From NCBI GenBank assembly GCA_013397435.1, contig VZRG01001650.1, positions 57,661-121,660 of the forward strand: a DNA stretch of 64,000 nucleotides, in the 5' to 3' direction. Shown here in pieces: positions 39,675 to 50,140 of this stretch. The notes beneath the pieces were generated by a model. It ran no database searches. It had not been told where the DNA came from and saw only the letters and a list, made by a program, of their open reading frames with translations. A program made the translations under genes and the position numbers. Numbering within the stretch: the first letter of the stretch is position 1; each line of letters starts with the position of its first letter. The stretch is from Erythrocercus mccallii. Lineage: Eukaryota; Chordata; Aves; Passeriformes; Dicruridae.

Positions 39675-40205
39675 CCCCAAACCCCCCAGAACACCACATG
39701 AAGACACCCCCCCACCCTCCCCGAGGGGTTTATTTATTATTTCTGTAATTATTAAGGGTTTTTTAATAGTGTTATTGATATTTTCCCCACGCCTGGGGAT
39801 GAAACAGGTGCTGCCCCTTCCCTCCTCCCTAAAAAAATGGAATTTCAAGCTTGTTTGGAGCTGGGGGAGGGATTTTTCTTATTATTTTTCCCCCACATTT
39901 CAAGAAAAAAAGGGCTCAGTCCCAAAACTGATTTATTTTTGCTTTTTTTCTCCCTATTTATTTCTCTCCCACCGGGTTTTTGGGTGGTTTTTTCCCGTTT
40001 AATGCTGATCTGCCAGTGTTGCCTTGTATTTTTTAACCTAATTTATTCTATTTTTATATATTTATTGTGAGGAATTAAAGGTCATGTCAGGTTTGGGAGA
40101 GAAAAAAAGGGGGAAATAAAAAAACCAAACCTTGGATGCTTCCCCCCCTTTTTTCATGGATTTATGGGAATTTTTGTGGAGTTTTGAATAAAAATATGTG
40201 CTTTT
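39675..40205 (+). other. EPHA2: EPHA2 3'UTR
   Basis: AT-rich 3'UTR with several atttatt-type elements (for example around 39730 and 39956) that resemble AU-rich elements. Candidate poly(A) hexamers: ATTAAA near 40074, AATAAA at 40115-40120 and AATAAA at 40187-40192. Confidence 0.75.
40187..40192 (+). terminator. EPHA2 distal poly(A) signal AATAAA
   Basis: ttgaataaaaatatg followed by tgtgctttttggtttt, a GU/U-rich downstream element. The most convincing of the three candidate signals. Confidence 0.7.
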
Positions 40206-40239
40206 TGGTTTTCCAGAATATTGTTTTCCCACTGGTTCA

Positions 40240-40690
40240 CAGAGATTGAGGGAATTTGGGGGGCAAAAAGAGGGGGTTTCCCTAGATTTTAGGGGGTTTA
40301 AGGGTATTTTTAAGGGAATTTAAAGGATTTTAAGAGGGCTTTAAAGGGTTTTTTAAGTGTTTTAAGGATTTTTAAAGGGTTTGGGGAGGCATCAAGGGGG
40401 AGTTAAGGAGGTTTAAAGTTTCGGGGGGGGTTAGGCATTTTAAGGTTTTCTAAGGGGTTATCAGGGTTGGTAAGGGGGGTTAGGGGCTTTATATTATTTT
40501 TTAGAGGGGCTTAATGTTTTTTAGGGGGTTTATTTAGGGATTTGTAGGGGTGGTTAAGGGGATTTTTAAAGTAGGGGGAATTAGGGGTTTTAATGGGGGT
40601 TTCAATGGGTTACAGAGGATTTTTTAAGGGGGGTTAAATGGGTTAAAGAGGGTTTTCTATGGGGGTATCAGGGATTTTAAGGGGTTTCAC
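40240..40690. repeat. TTTAAGGGG-type low-complexity tract
   Basis: About 450 bp of degenerate ggttttaagggg and ggggtttaaggat motifs between EPHA2 and the CLC-K 3' side. It includes scattered ttaggg but no ordered telomeric hexamer run. Confidence 0.8.
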
Positions 40691-40924
40691 ACGGCTCGGC
40701 GAGTGTTTCCCGTCCGGGGCCTCTTTCCCCAGCAAAACCCAGGAGAAATTTGGCCTTTTCATCCCCCGCCGCTCCCCCGAAGCCAAGGCCCGGCTGCCCG
40801 GAGCCTGCAAATGACTGGGTAGGAAAACGCCGGAAAAAGGGGGTTGACATTTTTTTCTGCCCCAAACCACAATAAGTGAGGGCTGGGAGGTGAGTGCGGA
40901 CCAACATCGCGCTGCGAAAGCCGC

Positions 40925-41175
40925 GGCTTTGGGGGCGTTTCACCCCACTGGGGGCGTTTCACCCCATTTGGGGGCGTTTCACCCCATTTGGGGGCGTTTC
41001 ACCCTATTGGGGGCGTTTCACCCCATTGGGGGCGTTTCACCCCATTTGGGGGCGTTTCACCCCACTGGGGGCGTTTCACCCCACTGGGGGCGTTTCACCC
41101 CGTTTGGGGGCGTTTCACCCCATTTGGGGGCGTTTCACCCCGTTTGGGGGCGTTTCGCCCCATTTGGGGGCATTT
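40925..41175. repeat. 20/21-bp GC-rich minisatellite
   Basis: About 12 near-identical copies of ggggcgtttcaccccattg, alternating 20 and 21 bp (ccactg, ccattg, ccatttg or ccgtttg ends). The length polymorphism keeps several frames open, giving repetitive GRFTP/GAFHP peptides with no sign of being a gene. Confidence 0.95.
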
Positions 41176-41179
41176 TGGC

Positions 41180-41976
41180 CTCTTGGCCTCACGAGTTCTC
41201 GTCGGTCTCAGCGCCGGGGAGGGACGGGAGCGGGGCGGGGGGGACACCCCGGCCTGGGGCTCCTGGCAGCCCCTCCCTTATTGCCTGTGTGCCCGGGCCG
41301 GGGCAACCCACGGGGAATCGGGGAAACTGAGGCACGGGGGCAGGGCTGGGGGTGCCGCTGGTGGTGCTGCCCCGCTGACCACCCAGCCCCCTCCCCAAGC
41401 CATCGGGGGGCTGCGCCTCCTCTCCTCCCCTCCCCTCGCTGCCCCCGTGGGTGCCGCAGCCCAGTCCCGCTCTCAGCGCCCAGCCCGGAGCCCAGCCCAG
41501 CTCCTGCCCCACTTTTGGGGTGTCTCCCTGGCGCTGACCCCGCTTCACCCGTCCTGCGCCGGGCCCGGGCATGCCCGCCCTGCCCAACCTGCCCCGCCGC
41601 GCCTAATTAACCCCCCAGGCTTAATTACGGCTTCGTTAGCACCCGATGCGCCGCCCAAACCCGCTGCGCCCCAGTCCGGGGGTCACCAAAGGCCTGGGGG
41701 TCTCGGCCCCCCACTCCCCCCGGATTTGGGGGTCACTAAACACCCACTCCCTTATTAACTGCAGTAATTAAAATAAGGATATTTATGTGCTGATAAATTT
41801 AGGAGGGGGGCATAGGGGAGTGTCACAGAGACTGGGGCAGGTCAGTGCATGTCCTGGGCAGTTTTGGGGTCATTTGGGCTGTTTTAAGTGTTGTTGGGTT
41901 TGGGAGGGGGTGACTCCCCCAAAAGAAACCGGCAAGGTTGAAGGAGGAGGGGAGGAAGCATTGATGGGTCGATGTA
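41180..41976. other. GC-rich intergenic DNA between convergent EPHA2 and CLC-K genes
   Basis: No gene recognised. A pair of inverted homeodomain-like sites is present: taattaa (41604-41610) and ttaatta (41621-41627), in otherwise GC-rich sequence. An AT-rich patch near 41750-41800 contains tattaactgcagtaatt. FAM131C, expected here from human synteny, was not found. Confidence 0.6.
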
Positions 41977-41982
41977 TTTAAT
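41977..41982 (-). terminator. CLC-K poly(A) signal ATTAAA (minus strand)
   Basis: Reverse complement of tttaat, about 125 nt beyond the CLC-K stop codon. No AATAAA was seen closer on the minus strand. Confidence 0.5.
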
Positions 41983-42104
41983 GCTCTGCTGGAGAACCAG
42001 CACCCCCAGCCCAGACCCCCCCCCACCGCCTGGGGGGTCAGGACACCCCCTCTTTTCATGGGAGACATCCCTGGGGAGGGGTCCCCTGTGGTCCCAAAAC
42101 ATCA

Positions 42105-45100
42105 TCACTTGGGGTTGGCGAGTTCCTCGATTGCTCTCCGCAGCTGGAAGGGGACAGAGGAGGTGGGACAGGGGCTCTCCCCCTACTTCCCCTTCTCCTT
42201 TTCCCCGTTCCCTCCCCCTTTTCCCACCGTTTTCCCTCCTCACCTCTGCCCTGCTCACGGCTCCCACCAGCTCCCCAGAGCAGGTGACAAAGACTCGCTG
42301 CAGTTTCAGCAGCTGAAAGAGGTGATAGGCCTGGGAAAGGGACAACAGGGACACGTGGGGACAAAGCCACCCTCGCCATGTCCCCTCAGTGTGCCATAGA
42401 CCTGGGGGGGGCTCCCAGGACATGCTTCCCCCCTCAAACCTGGTGCAAGGAGGTCCACGGAGAGAACTGGAGCATGATGGGCTCGATGGTGCAGTCGTCC
42501 CCGAGTGTCCCCACGGTGGCCAGCTTGAGGAAGGTGATATGTAATTTTGGGATGAAAAGCACCTTTTTGGGTGTGGTAGGGTGCCCCCCACCCCGTTTAC
42601 CTTCTCCTCTTGGGGGGCCTGGGGATGCCTATGGCTCTGGAGGAAGGTGACCAGCTGGGACCTGCTGACAGTGCCCACCAGAGTGGGGGACCCTGGAGAG
42701 AGGGGACAGGATGGGAATACCAGAGGGACACCAAGGGAACAGTATGGGAATAGCAGGGGAAGGTACTGGGGACACCAAGGGGACATCCCATAGGGACAGC
42801 AGGGTGGTGGTATGAGGACAGTATGGGGACAGTATGGGAATATCGAGGGGACACCCCATAGGGACACCATGGAGACAGAATGGGAATATTGAGGGAACAG
42901 CATGGGGACACCAAAGGGATGGGGTCAGCATTGATACAGTACAGGGACACCATGGGGACAGTATGGGAGTACTGAGGTGGCACTGTAGCAGTATTGAGGG
43001 CACAGCATGTGGACACCAATGGGAAGAGGACACTCTGGGAATATCAAATGACACCACAAGAGCAGTATGGGCACACTGCAGGAACACCCAATAGGGACAG
43101 CATGGGCATGGTATGGAGATAGCATGGGAATTATCAAGTGGGCACTGGGGGGACACCATGAGGAGACACAGAAAGGCCACCACAGGGCCAGGGACTCGCT
43201 GGCCACCCGCCATGGGGACAGTGAACCCCCCAGGTCCCACATCCCACCTGTGCTCTCCACCACGGGGTACTCGGCATCAGCAGAGGCATCCAAGGCCACC
43301 AGCACCTCCTGGAAACCATCCCCCTTGGCCAAGGCCACCACCTGGCGCTCCATGAACTCCTCCACCACCACTCGGTAGGAGCTGGTGAGCACAAAACCCC
43401 CCAAATTTCCATCGTTTCCTGGAGAATGCCCACAGAATGTGGATTTTTGGGGCGGGGGCTTACACGATGTGCCGGCTGCGGATGGGGGGCAGGTAGGGCA
43501 GCTTCTTGACGATGATGGTGGCGTCATAGAAGGACGGTTGGTTCTTCTGGCTGATGGCGTTGGCCACCAGCACGGCCAGCACGGTGGGCAGGATGTGGCC
43601 CAGGTGCCCGGTGGCCTCGCACACCAGCAGGGCCGTGGACAGGGCATAGGTCACCGAGCCCGAGAACGCAGCTGCGCCTGGCGGGGGAGTGGGGTGTCAG
43701 GGGATGGGGTGGGTGTCCCCCTGCCCGTGGGGATGTCCCCCACCCCAAGACTCACCAGCCAGGGCATAGCCAGCAGGAATAATGGGTCGTGGGGGTCCTT
43801 CTGAATGGAGCCCCCGTGGGAAGAGCAGGGCTACCACCTCCCCTATCAGGCGCCCGATGGCTGCTCCTAAAATTAGGAGATGAGGGAAGTTGGGGAGATC
43901 CCAGGAGCCCCTCCCCAGAAATAGTGGAGGTAGAGGTGACCACCTTCCTGCAGCCCTCCCAGGGCTGGATGCCTGCTCTGTACCCCTCAGACTGGATGTA
44001 CCCCCCTCCAGGGCTGGATACATCCCCAGTATCCCCACCCCAAGGGCTGAACAAACCCCCTCTCACCCCTCCTCTGGCCTGGCTGTCCTCCCATGTCCTC
44101 CTTGGCCTGGCTGTCCCCACGATGCCCCCCAGCCCCCGACTCACCATAGATGAAGATGGGCATGAAGTACCCAGCTGGCAGGGGCAGAGTGGTGGCCAGG
44201 ATCAGCATCCAGAACTGCAGGTGCCAGCGGACATGGAGGGTCACCCCATGGGAACACCGTGTTAGGGGGGGCCCAGAAATTGGGCGGGGCCAAAGTTACC
44301 TTCATGACCAGGAAGAAGGTCAAGGTGCCATAGATGGTGGCAAAGGGATGGTCCCACTCCTGCCACAGCTCCCCAGGCTCGGCCACCGCCGAGGTGTTGG
44401 AGGCCAGCAAGCCCCAGGTGCGGTTGTCAAAGAGGGAGATGAGATATTCCTTCATGGTGAGCTGGACAGATGGACAAATGGACACCCTGAGCCCCTGCTG
44501 GGAGGTTTTGGGGTCCCCAGGGAGCCCCACATGTCCCCACTCACCCTGGAGGCCATGAACTGCCCCAGCCCAGGCGGGAAAGTGATGGAGGAGAGGAGCA
44601 GCACCACCAGCGCTGTGTACACGGGTTTGCTGCAGGGGGGACACAGGGAGCTGGGCACGTGGGGATGGACAGATGGACAGATAGGGGGGATGCAGGAACA
44701 CCTGAGGTGGGTGGGGTTAGTGGGCAGGGTGCATAGGGGGACATTGGGGCACCCAGGGTCGATGGGGGGAGCATATGGATGCACAGAGTGGACATACGGC
44801 CACCCAGGGTGGATGAGGTGGGGTGAGCAGCGTGCATGGGAGGGATATAGGGGCACTTGAGGTGCAGGGAGGGGACATAGGGACACTCAGGGTGCATGGG
44901 GTGGATGTGGAGGGTGTATGGAGTGGATGCATGGATGGCCAGAGTGCACAGGGTGGACACAGGGACACTCAGAGTGGATGGGCAGGGTGCAATAGGGACA
45001 CATGGACAGCTAGGGTGGACGGGGTGGGTGGACAGGGTCTGGAGGGACACCCAGGGTGCTTCATGGGAGGCATGCAAACAGCCACAGTGTATGGGAAGGA

Positions 45101-46911
45101 CACAGGTACATGCAGAACCTGCACAGCATGGACACACAGACACAGAGGGTGCAGGGTGCAGACAGACGGATGGACAGATGCCCAGTACAGACTCGGTGGC
45201 CAAGAGCTTGGCTGTCAGCCAGTTCTTCTTGACAGCCACCATCATCCAGCGCTGGCAGAAGAGATAAGCACAGGCCACCATCCCACAGATGATCCTGTGA
45301 AGAGAGGGCAGGTAGGGTGCAGGCAGGGCACAGGCAGGGCACAGACAACACCCCAAAACCGGACTCTCCGTACCCCAAAATCAGAAAAAAGAAGGTCTCC
45401 AGGAGGTCGAAGGGAAAATCAATCTTGAGGTCACTCTTAAAAAGAGCGGCGATGGTTTCTGGGTGGGGGGATAGGAATGAGGGTGTGGGTTTGGGGGTGA
45501 GCACCCCAAAAATGCCACGGGGGAAGGGTAAAGGGGAGGAGAGGGCACATCCTGCCCACCCTGCCTTGCCTTGCTCACTGTTGAACACAGCCAGGAGCCG
45601 AAACATGAAGGCGCCGCAGGTGGCAGCAAAGAAGCCACGCCAGTAATCCCGCACGGCAAAGTGCGGGGTCATCACCTCAATGCTGAAGAGCACCCCTGGA
45701 AAAACGGGGCAAGGGATCAGGGCAAGGTTTAGAGCTGCCCAGGGTGGGCTTAGGGGGGGTCCTCACCACTGATAGGCGCCCCGAAGACTGTGGCCACCCC
45801 AACAGCTTGAGCTGCCACCAGCATCTCGTGCTGCTTGAACTTGTTCTGTAGGGTGGGGGGGTTAGGCACAACCCCAACTTCTTGGGGCTAAAATCAAACC
45901 CCTCCATTCATTTTTGGGCAGTGGCAGCCCCTCACCTCATACTCCCTCGTGACCGTGGTCCTCATCTTCCCCAGATACACTGCGGCCATGGCAGAGAGGT
46001 GGACATAGGGACCCTGGGGGGGGACACAGTGCTGAGCGGCCTCTTCACCCTGGCACCAGCTGAAACTGCCGGGGATTTGGGGGCTCAGAAGGCGATCCCT
46101 CACCAGTTTCCCAAGGAAAACGGTGCTGCCGCACGCCAGGGTGCAGGTCAGCCCCACCACCTTGGCTCCGAAGTTCTGGATGGCCAGGTAGTCCTCCAGC
46201 ACCACGCCCATCAGGATGGTCTTCAGCTCTGGGATGCCAGAGCCTGGAGGCGGGGGGAGGAAGGAGGCAGGATCCAAATTTTAGGCGTCCCCCATTACCG
46301 AGGGGGCATTTTAGGGAGCCAGAGAGGTCGGGATGCAGCTGGCTCACCTCCAGAGTGCGGGGTGATGCTCTGGGAGAAGCCGGTGGAGAAGGCAGCCAGT
46401 GCCATGGGGTACAGGGTCCATGAAAGGTACTTGAGCACCCCGATGTTCCCGATGTTTCGGTATAGCCACATGTGGGCTGGAGGAGAGGTGTCGGGAGGGG
46501 AGATGCACACGCCGAAAGACCCCCCCCCATATTCTCGGTGAACCCCCAAAAGCCCCTCCAAGGCACCCCTCGTTTACCCAACTGGAGCCTGCTGACAATG
46601 ATGTCCGTGGTGAAGCTAACGGTGGCCAGGAGGACCCCCAGGATGAAGAGGAAGTACCAATCCTCCCCGACGCGGAACAGCTGCCGCTTCACCCACTCTA
46701 AGCACCCTGCGAGGGGGAAAACAGGGTGCTGACTCCCCCAAAAACCCCCGCCCCCAAACCCCTCTTTTTGGGTGGGGGTCTCACCTCGGACCCTTCTCCG
46801 GGCAGTGGGGCAGGGTCTCCAGCTGTGCTCCGACACCAGCACCCTCTCCACCTCCTCCTCCTCTTCCTTCTCCCCCCGCAGCCCCCCGGGGACGGGACGC
46901 TCGCGCTCCAT
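42105..46911 (-). CDS. CLCNKB: CLC-K chloride channel (CLCNKA/CLCNKB orthologue), complete
   Basis: Basolateral Cl- channel of kidney tubule and inner ear; mammalian forms need barttin. Nineteen exons, transcription order: 46785-46911, 46578-46706, 46348-46476, 46104-46243, 45936-46013, 45767-45845, 45570-45695, 45374-45458, 45193-45294, 44545-44629, 44300-44461, 44145-44214, 43756-43866, 43464-43677, 43248-43381, 42601-42692, 42440-42523, 42244-42330, 42105-42143. Sum 2073 nt, 690 aa (human 687). CLC signatures GSGIPE, GKLGPYVHLS, RDYWRGFFAATCGAF and a CBS-type C-terminus ending ANPK are clear. Leu175 replaces the gating Glu of other CLCs, as Val166 does in human CLC-K. One donor (after 45570) is GC. 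One gene stands for the mammalian pair, so the Ka/Kb label is arbitrary. Confidence 0.94.
42695..43185. repeat. Minisatellite in CLC-K intron 15
   Basis: Degenerate units around gggacagtatgggaatat and gggacaccatggggaca, period roughly 30-50 bp, filling the intron between exons 43248-43381 and 42601-42692. Confidence 0.85.
44635..45185. repeat. Minisatellite in CLC-K intron 9
   Basis: Degenerate ggatggacagggtgcat and gggacactcagggtg units over about 550 bp. Its ggaca-rich character resembles the arrays at 42.7 kb and 60.6 kb but not closely enough to call one family. Confidence 0.8.
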
Positions 46912-47482
46912 CCCGGGGACGTTTTAGGGGACTGCACCCTCTTTTTCTTAGCACCCCCTGACCCGTCCTCCCGCCTTCGCCTCCGCTGCCCGACTGAGTT
47001 TGCAAACGAGCTCATTAAAAACGACCTTGACGAATCCGACGGACCCGCTCGGGCCGGAGCGAGCCGGGTTTCCTCCTCCCTCCGCCACCCCCCAGCTCCC
47101 AATCCCAACATACATGCCGCGGCGGGGAGGACTTAATAAGGATTTTAATTAATTATCATGATTATTCCTTAATAAGAGGCATCGTATTCCATGGCGTTGT
47201 GTTGGGGCGGGGTGGGGGGGGACGGAGAAGGGAAAAATTTCCACCGTCTCCGGCGCAAGACCTAAATTTAGCCGGTTTTACGAGAGGTCTGGCAGGCGGC
47301 CGGGAGCCTTAACGAGCCTTTAAAAAGCTCGTCAAGTCGAAATAGCCCGAAATAACCGATCCGGCGTCGCCTTCGCCGGGACGAGAAGGAGGAAGAGGGT
47401 TCCGCTCTTCCCCGCGGCGTGAGCTGGGGGTCACAGGTGGGGCAAGCGGTGGGTGAAGGTGAAATCCTCAGCCGCCGGCACC
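46912..47482. promoter_or_regulatory. Shared divergent promoter region, CLC-K (-) and HSPB7 (+)
   Basis: 571 bp between divergent start codons. A perfect palindromic MEF2 site ctaaatttag is at 47262-47271. A TATA-like ctttaaaaag at 47318-47327 is 156 bp before the HSPB7 ATG. A near-CArG ccttaataag is at about 47167, and a second ttaataagg-type stretch at about 47133. MEF2/SRF-type sites would fit the heart- and muscle-restricted expression known for HSPB7. Both TSS positions are inferred. Confidence 0.6.
47262..47271. promoter_or_regulatory. MEF2 consensus site
   Basis: ctaaatttag fits YTA(A/T)4TAR on both strands. It lies 212 bp before the HSPB7 start codon and about 50 bp before a TATA-like element. 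Confidence 0.6.
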
Positions 47483-48171
47483 ATGGAGCTTTTCGGGAGC
47501 TTTGTCCGGCCCCACGGAGAGACCTTGGGGTTCCCAGGTGAGTTTGGGGCGCACCCAGGAGGTATTTGGGGGGGATCCTCAGCAAGCCATGGCTGTGACC
47601 CCCCCCCCCAAACCCTGTCCAGCAGCTCGCCCCGGTAACACGGGCGTGGTGAAGACCCTGGGGAACACCTATCAGTTCACGGTGGACGTCAGCGACTTCG
47701 CGCCCGAGGACATCATCGTCACCACCTCAAACAACCAGATTGAGGTGCATGCCGAGAAGGTGGGTGCTCCCTCCATTCCCTGCTCACCCCTAAAGCGGGG
47801 GACCCCAAAATCCTCACCGAGGGTGGGGGGACCACCCAGCTCCCACCCAGTTCCCAAGCAGCTGCGGCCACAACGCCAGCAGGGTTTAAGTCACCATTAA
47901 TTAATGGTGACCGCAGGGGATAATGAGTCTCCATTCTGCTTGCACCCCCAAATCGCCTCTTTTCACCTATTTTTTTCCCTCCCAGTTGGCCACCGATGGC
48001 ACCGTCATGAACACCTTCACCCACAAGTGCCAGCTGCCCGAAGACGTGGACCCCACGTCCGTGTCGTCCTCGCTGGCGGACAACGGGATGTTGACCATCC
48101 GGGCTCAGCGCCGGCCGGCCAAGCACTCCGAGCACGTCCAGCAAACCTTCCGGACTGAGATCAAGATCTAA
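47483..48171 (+). CDS. HSPB7: HSPB7, cardiovascular small heat-shock protein
   Basis: Small HSP of heart and skeletal muscle that suppresses aggregation and binds filamin C. Exons 47483-47537, 47626-47759, 47986-48171; 375 nt, 124 aa. The alpha-crystallin core is clear (TVDVSDFAPEDIIVTTSNN, HKCQLPEDVDPTSV) and the end EHVQQTFRTEIKI is identical to human. The start ATG has a strong context (ggcaccatgg), and an in-frame TGA at 47420-47422 blocks extension within the exon. Human HSPB7 is about 170 aa with a Ser-rich N-terminus; here only a short MELFGSFVRPH leader precedes the core. The exon 2 acceptor is a CAGCAG tandem site (47620-47625), which would add or drop one Ala. Confidence 0.94.
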
Positions 48172-48218
48172 GGCGTTGGGGGGCTCCTTTCCCCCCCTCT
48201 CTTTTCCCTCCCTCGCTA

Positions 48219-48224
48219 ATTAAA
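48219..48224 (+). terminator. HSPB7 candidate poly(A) signal ATTAAA
   Basis: gctaattaaatggg about 48 nt after the stop codon. A longer 3'UTR reaching towards 48.7 kb is possible, since sequence to about 48560 (ending in ggtttttttt runs) carries no other gene. Confidence 0.45.
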
Positions 48225-49464
48225 TGGGTGATTTGGGAAGGAGGTGGGATGTGGGGTAGGGAATGGGAACGCTCCCTCCAGAGTGGGGTCAGACCTGTGC
48301 TGAACGCATCCCGTCACCCACCGGAGAAACTCCGGAGGGGAGTCCCAGCTCCGGCAATTTTTAGCTGGCGCGTGTTGAAGGGGGAAGATCCAGCGTGCCA
48401 AGAGTCCTGCCGGGAGCCAGGTTCCCTTCCCAACCCTCCGCCAGAGCTTGTCCTTGTATATAGAGCTTGGGATAAATTATTGAGAACGTTTGACTGCCGC
48501 CTTCTTCGTTTTTTGGTTTGTTTTTTGGTTTTTGGTTTTTTTTAATGTTTCCTTGATGCTTTACCCTCGAAAAGGGGCGTGCATTCAGACCCGAACGGTG
48601 TCCCGGTAAGGGATATTCCACCATCCCAACAAAAACCCGCACCAGGAGCCGCTCGGGCACCCGCTGCCCTGTTTATTTCCAGCCTGGGGTGACTCATTTC
48701 TTCCCTGAAGCTCTATTTCTGAGCCATTCCCTCAGCTGTTCGGCTGCCGACCCACCTGGAAGGGCATCAAACCCTCCTCCTCCCCTCGCCCATCCTCACC
48801 CACCACCCTCGGGATGCCCCAAGGCCGGCACGAGCTGGGATGACGGCACCAGACCCAAGGGCTTCTTTTGGGGGGAGGGCAAAACCTCTCGCAAGGAAGG
48901 GCCTGGCTCCGTCTCCCTGTGTGTACCAACAACAGCGAGGCGCCTGCTCGGGGCGAGCCACTGTTTATGGCTACACACAGCGCCCGGCTCGTGTTGCCGC
49001 TCCCGCCCCGGGGCAGCCCGACCCCGTCCGGCCCCGAACCGCCCGTGACTGGCATTAACACACCTGGCAGCGCCCCAGGCACGGCTGCTCTGGCCGTCAC
49101 TCAGGCCGCTGCAGGAAAAAGGGTTAGAAGTGATCAATGAAGTTGTTATCGGCAGTAAAGGCTCGGGAAATTCGGGGGAGGGCCGTGGCGATGCGCTGCC
49201 GTCGGGCGCCGGCGATGGGACGTGGCTGCTCGGTCCCCAAATGCCAGCCCGGCACCCAGCGCCGGTCACTGGTTGCCATCTAGTGGCCCTCGCCCAGGGA
49301 GATGCGAAGAAAGGAGAAAGAAAATGAGGGAAAACGCCCCGTTTCTGCCCAGATTGCTTTGGGACAGGGCAGATGTGCAGAGGGAGAAGGGCCGGCTCAG
49401 CCCAGCCCAAACACACCCCACAGCAGCTCGTTTGTAGCAGGAAAGCTGGGGGGAAAAACCCAGT

Positions 49465-49560
49465 TCTTTGGGACGTGTTTAAACTCTTTATCAACAATCT
49501 GGACAAGGGGATCGAGGGTATCCTCACAGCCCGATGCAAAACTTTTCCACTTATGCATTT
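49465..49560 (+). repeat. CR1 LINE ORF2 (reverse transcriptase) remnant
   Basis: The frame encodes LFINNLDKGIEGIL, matching the CR1 RT-domain phrase of FINDLD-GIE-L type. It is broken soon after by frame loss. A relic, not a functional gene. Confidence 0.65.
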
Positions 49561-49984
49561 TCAGCAAGCAAATAAATTAACGTTCATTGGTTCTAAGCCA
49601 TATAATTCTCTTTAATATTTAGCATTCTGTCCTCTCTTGGTTATTGATTTCTATAGTCTTTTTAACATCTTTTCCTCAGACAGGGAATCTCCAGCTTTCC
49701 AGGCTTTAATTTCCTCTGTATTTTCTGGTTACTCCAATGTCCTTGAAGGGCCATAAATTTAAGATCCCAGATATCCAATCTTTATTGAAGCTACTCAGTG
49801 TTAGTTTTAACAAACTTAAGGTTTTAGTGATTTAATGATCTGAGTAACAAGAGTCTGTGGAGAACCTTAACTAGTGATGGCTAAAAGTGGGTGCTGCTTA
49901 CAATTAGTTAAAAGAATTAATTAAAAATTAGTTAGGAAAGTTGTATGATTTCCAACAACTGGGAACCTTTACCCTGACAGAAGG

Positions 49985-50140
49985 ATGGAGCCAAGGGAAC
50001 AAGTGACAGGAAAAGAGGAACGGCATCAAGTTGTGGCAAGGGAGGTTTATGTTAGATATACGGAAAATTCCTCCATGGAGCGGGGTGGTCAGGCACTGGG
50101 ACAGTGCTGGAATCACCACCTCGGGGGTGGTTAAACAGGG
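49985..50140 (+). repeat. CR1 LINE fragment
   Basis: Plus-oriented: ggcaagggaggtttatgtta, gatatacggaaaattcctcc, ggtggtcaggcactgggaca, tggaatcaccacctcggggg. It corresponds to the segment at about 4960-5040 and lacks the 3' terminus. It ends about 180 bp before the ZBTB17 CpG promoter. Confidence 0.75.

Noticed and set aside
40240..40690. Possible interstitial telomere repeats (ttaggg words)
   Set aside because: Hexamers are not in ordered tandem runs; the tract is generic tttaagggg low-complexity DNA.
40890..41758. Plus-strand open frames encoding repeated GRFTP/GAFHP peptides
   Set aside because: Three overlapping frames stay open because a stop-free 20/21-bp unit is repeated. No evidence of translation.
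41604..41800. HNF1-like kidney enhancer near the 3' end of CLC-K
   Set aside because: taattaa and ttaatta words and tattaactgcagtaatt do not give the gttaat-n-attaac spacing of a real HNF1 site; too weak to claim.
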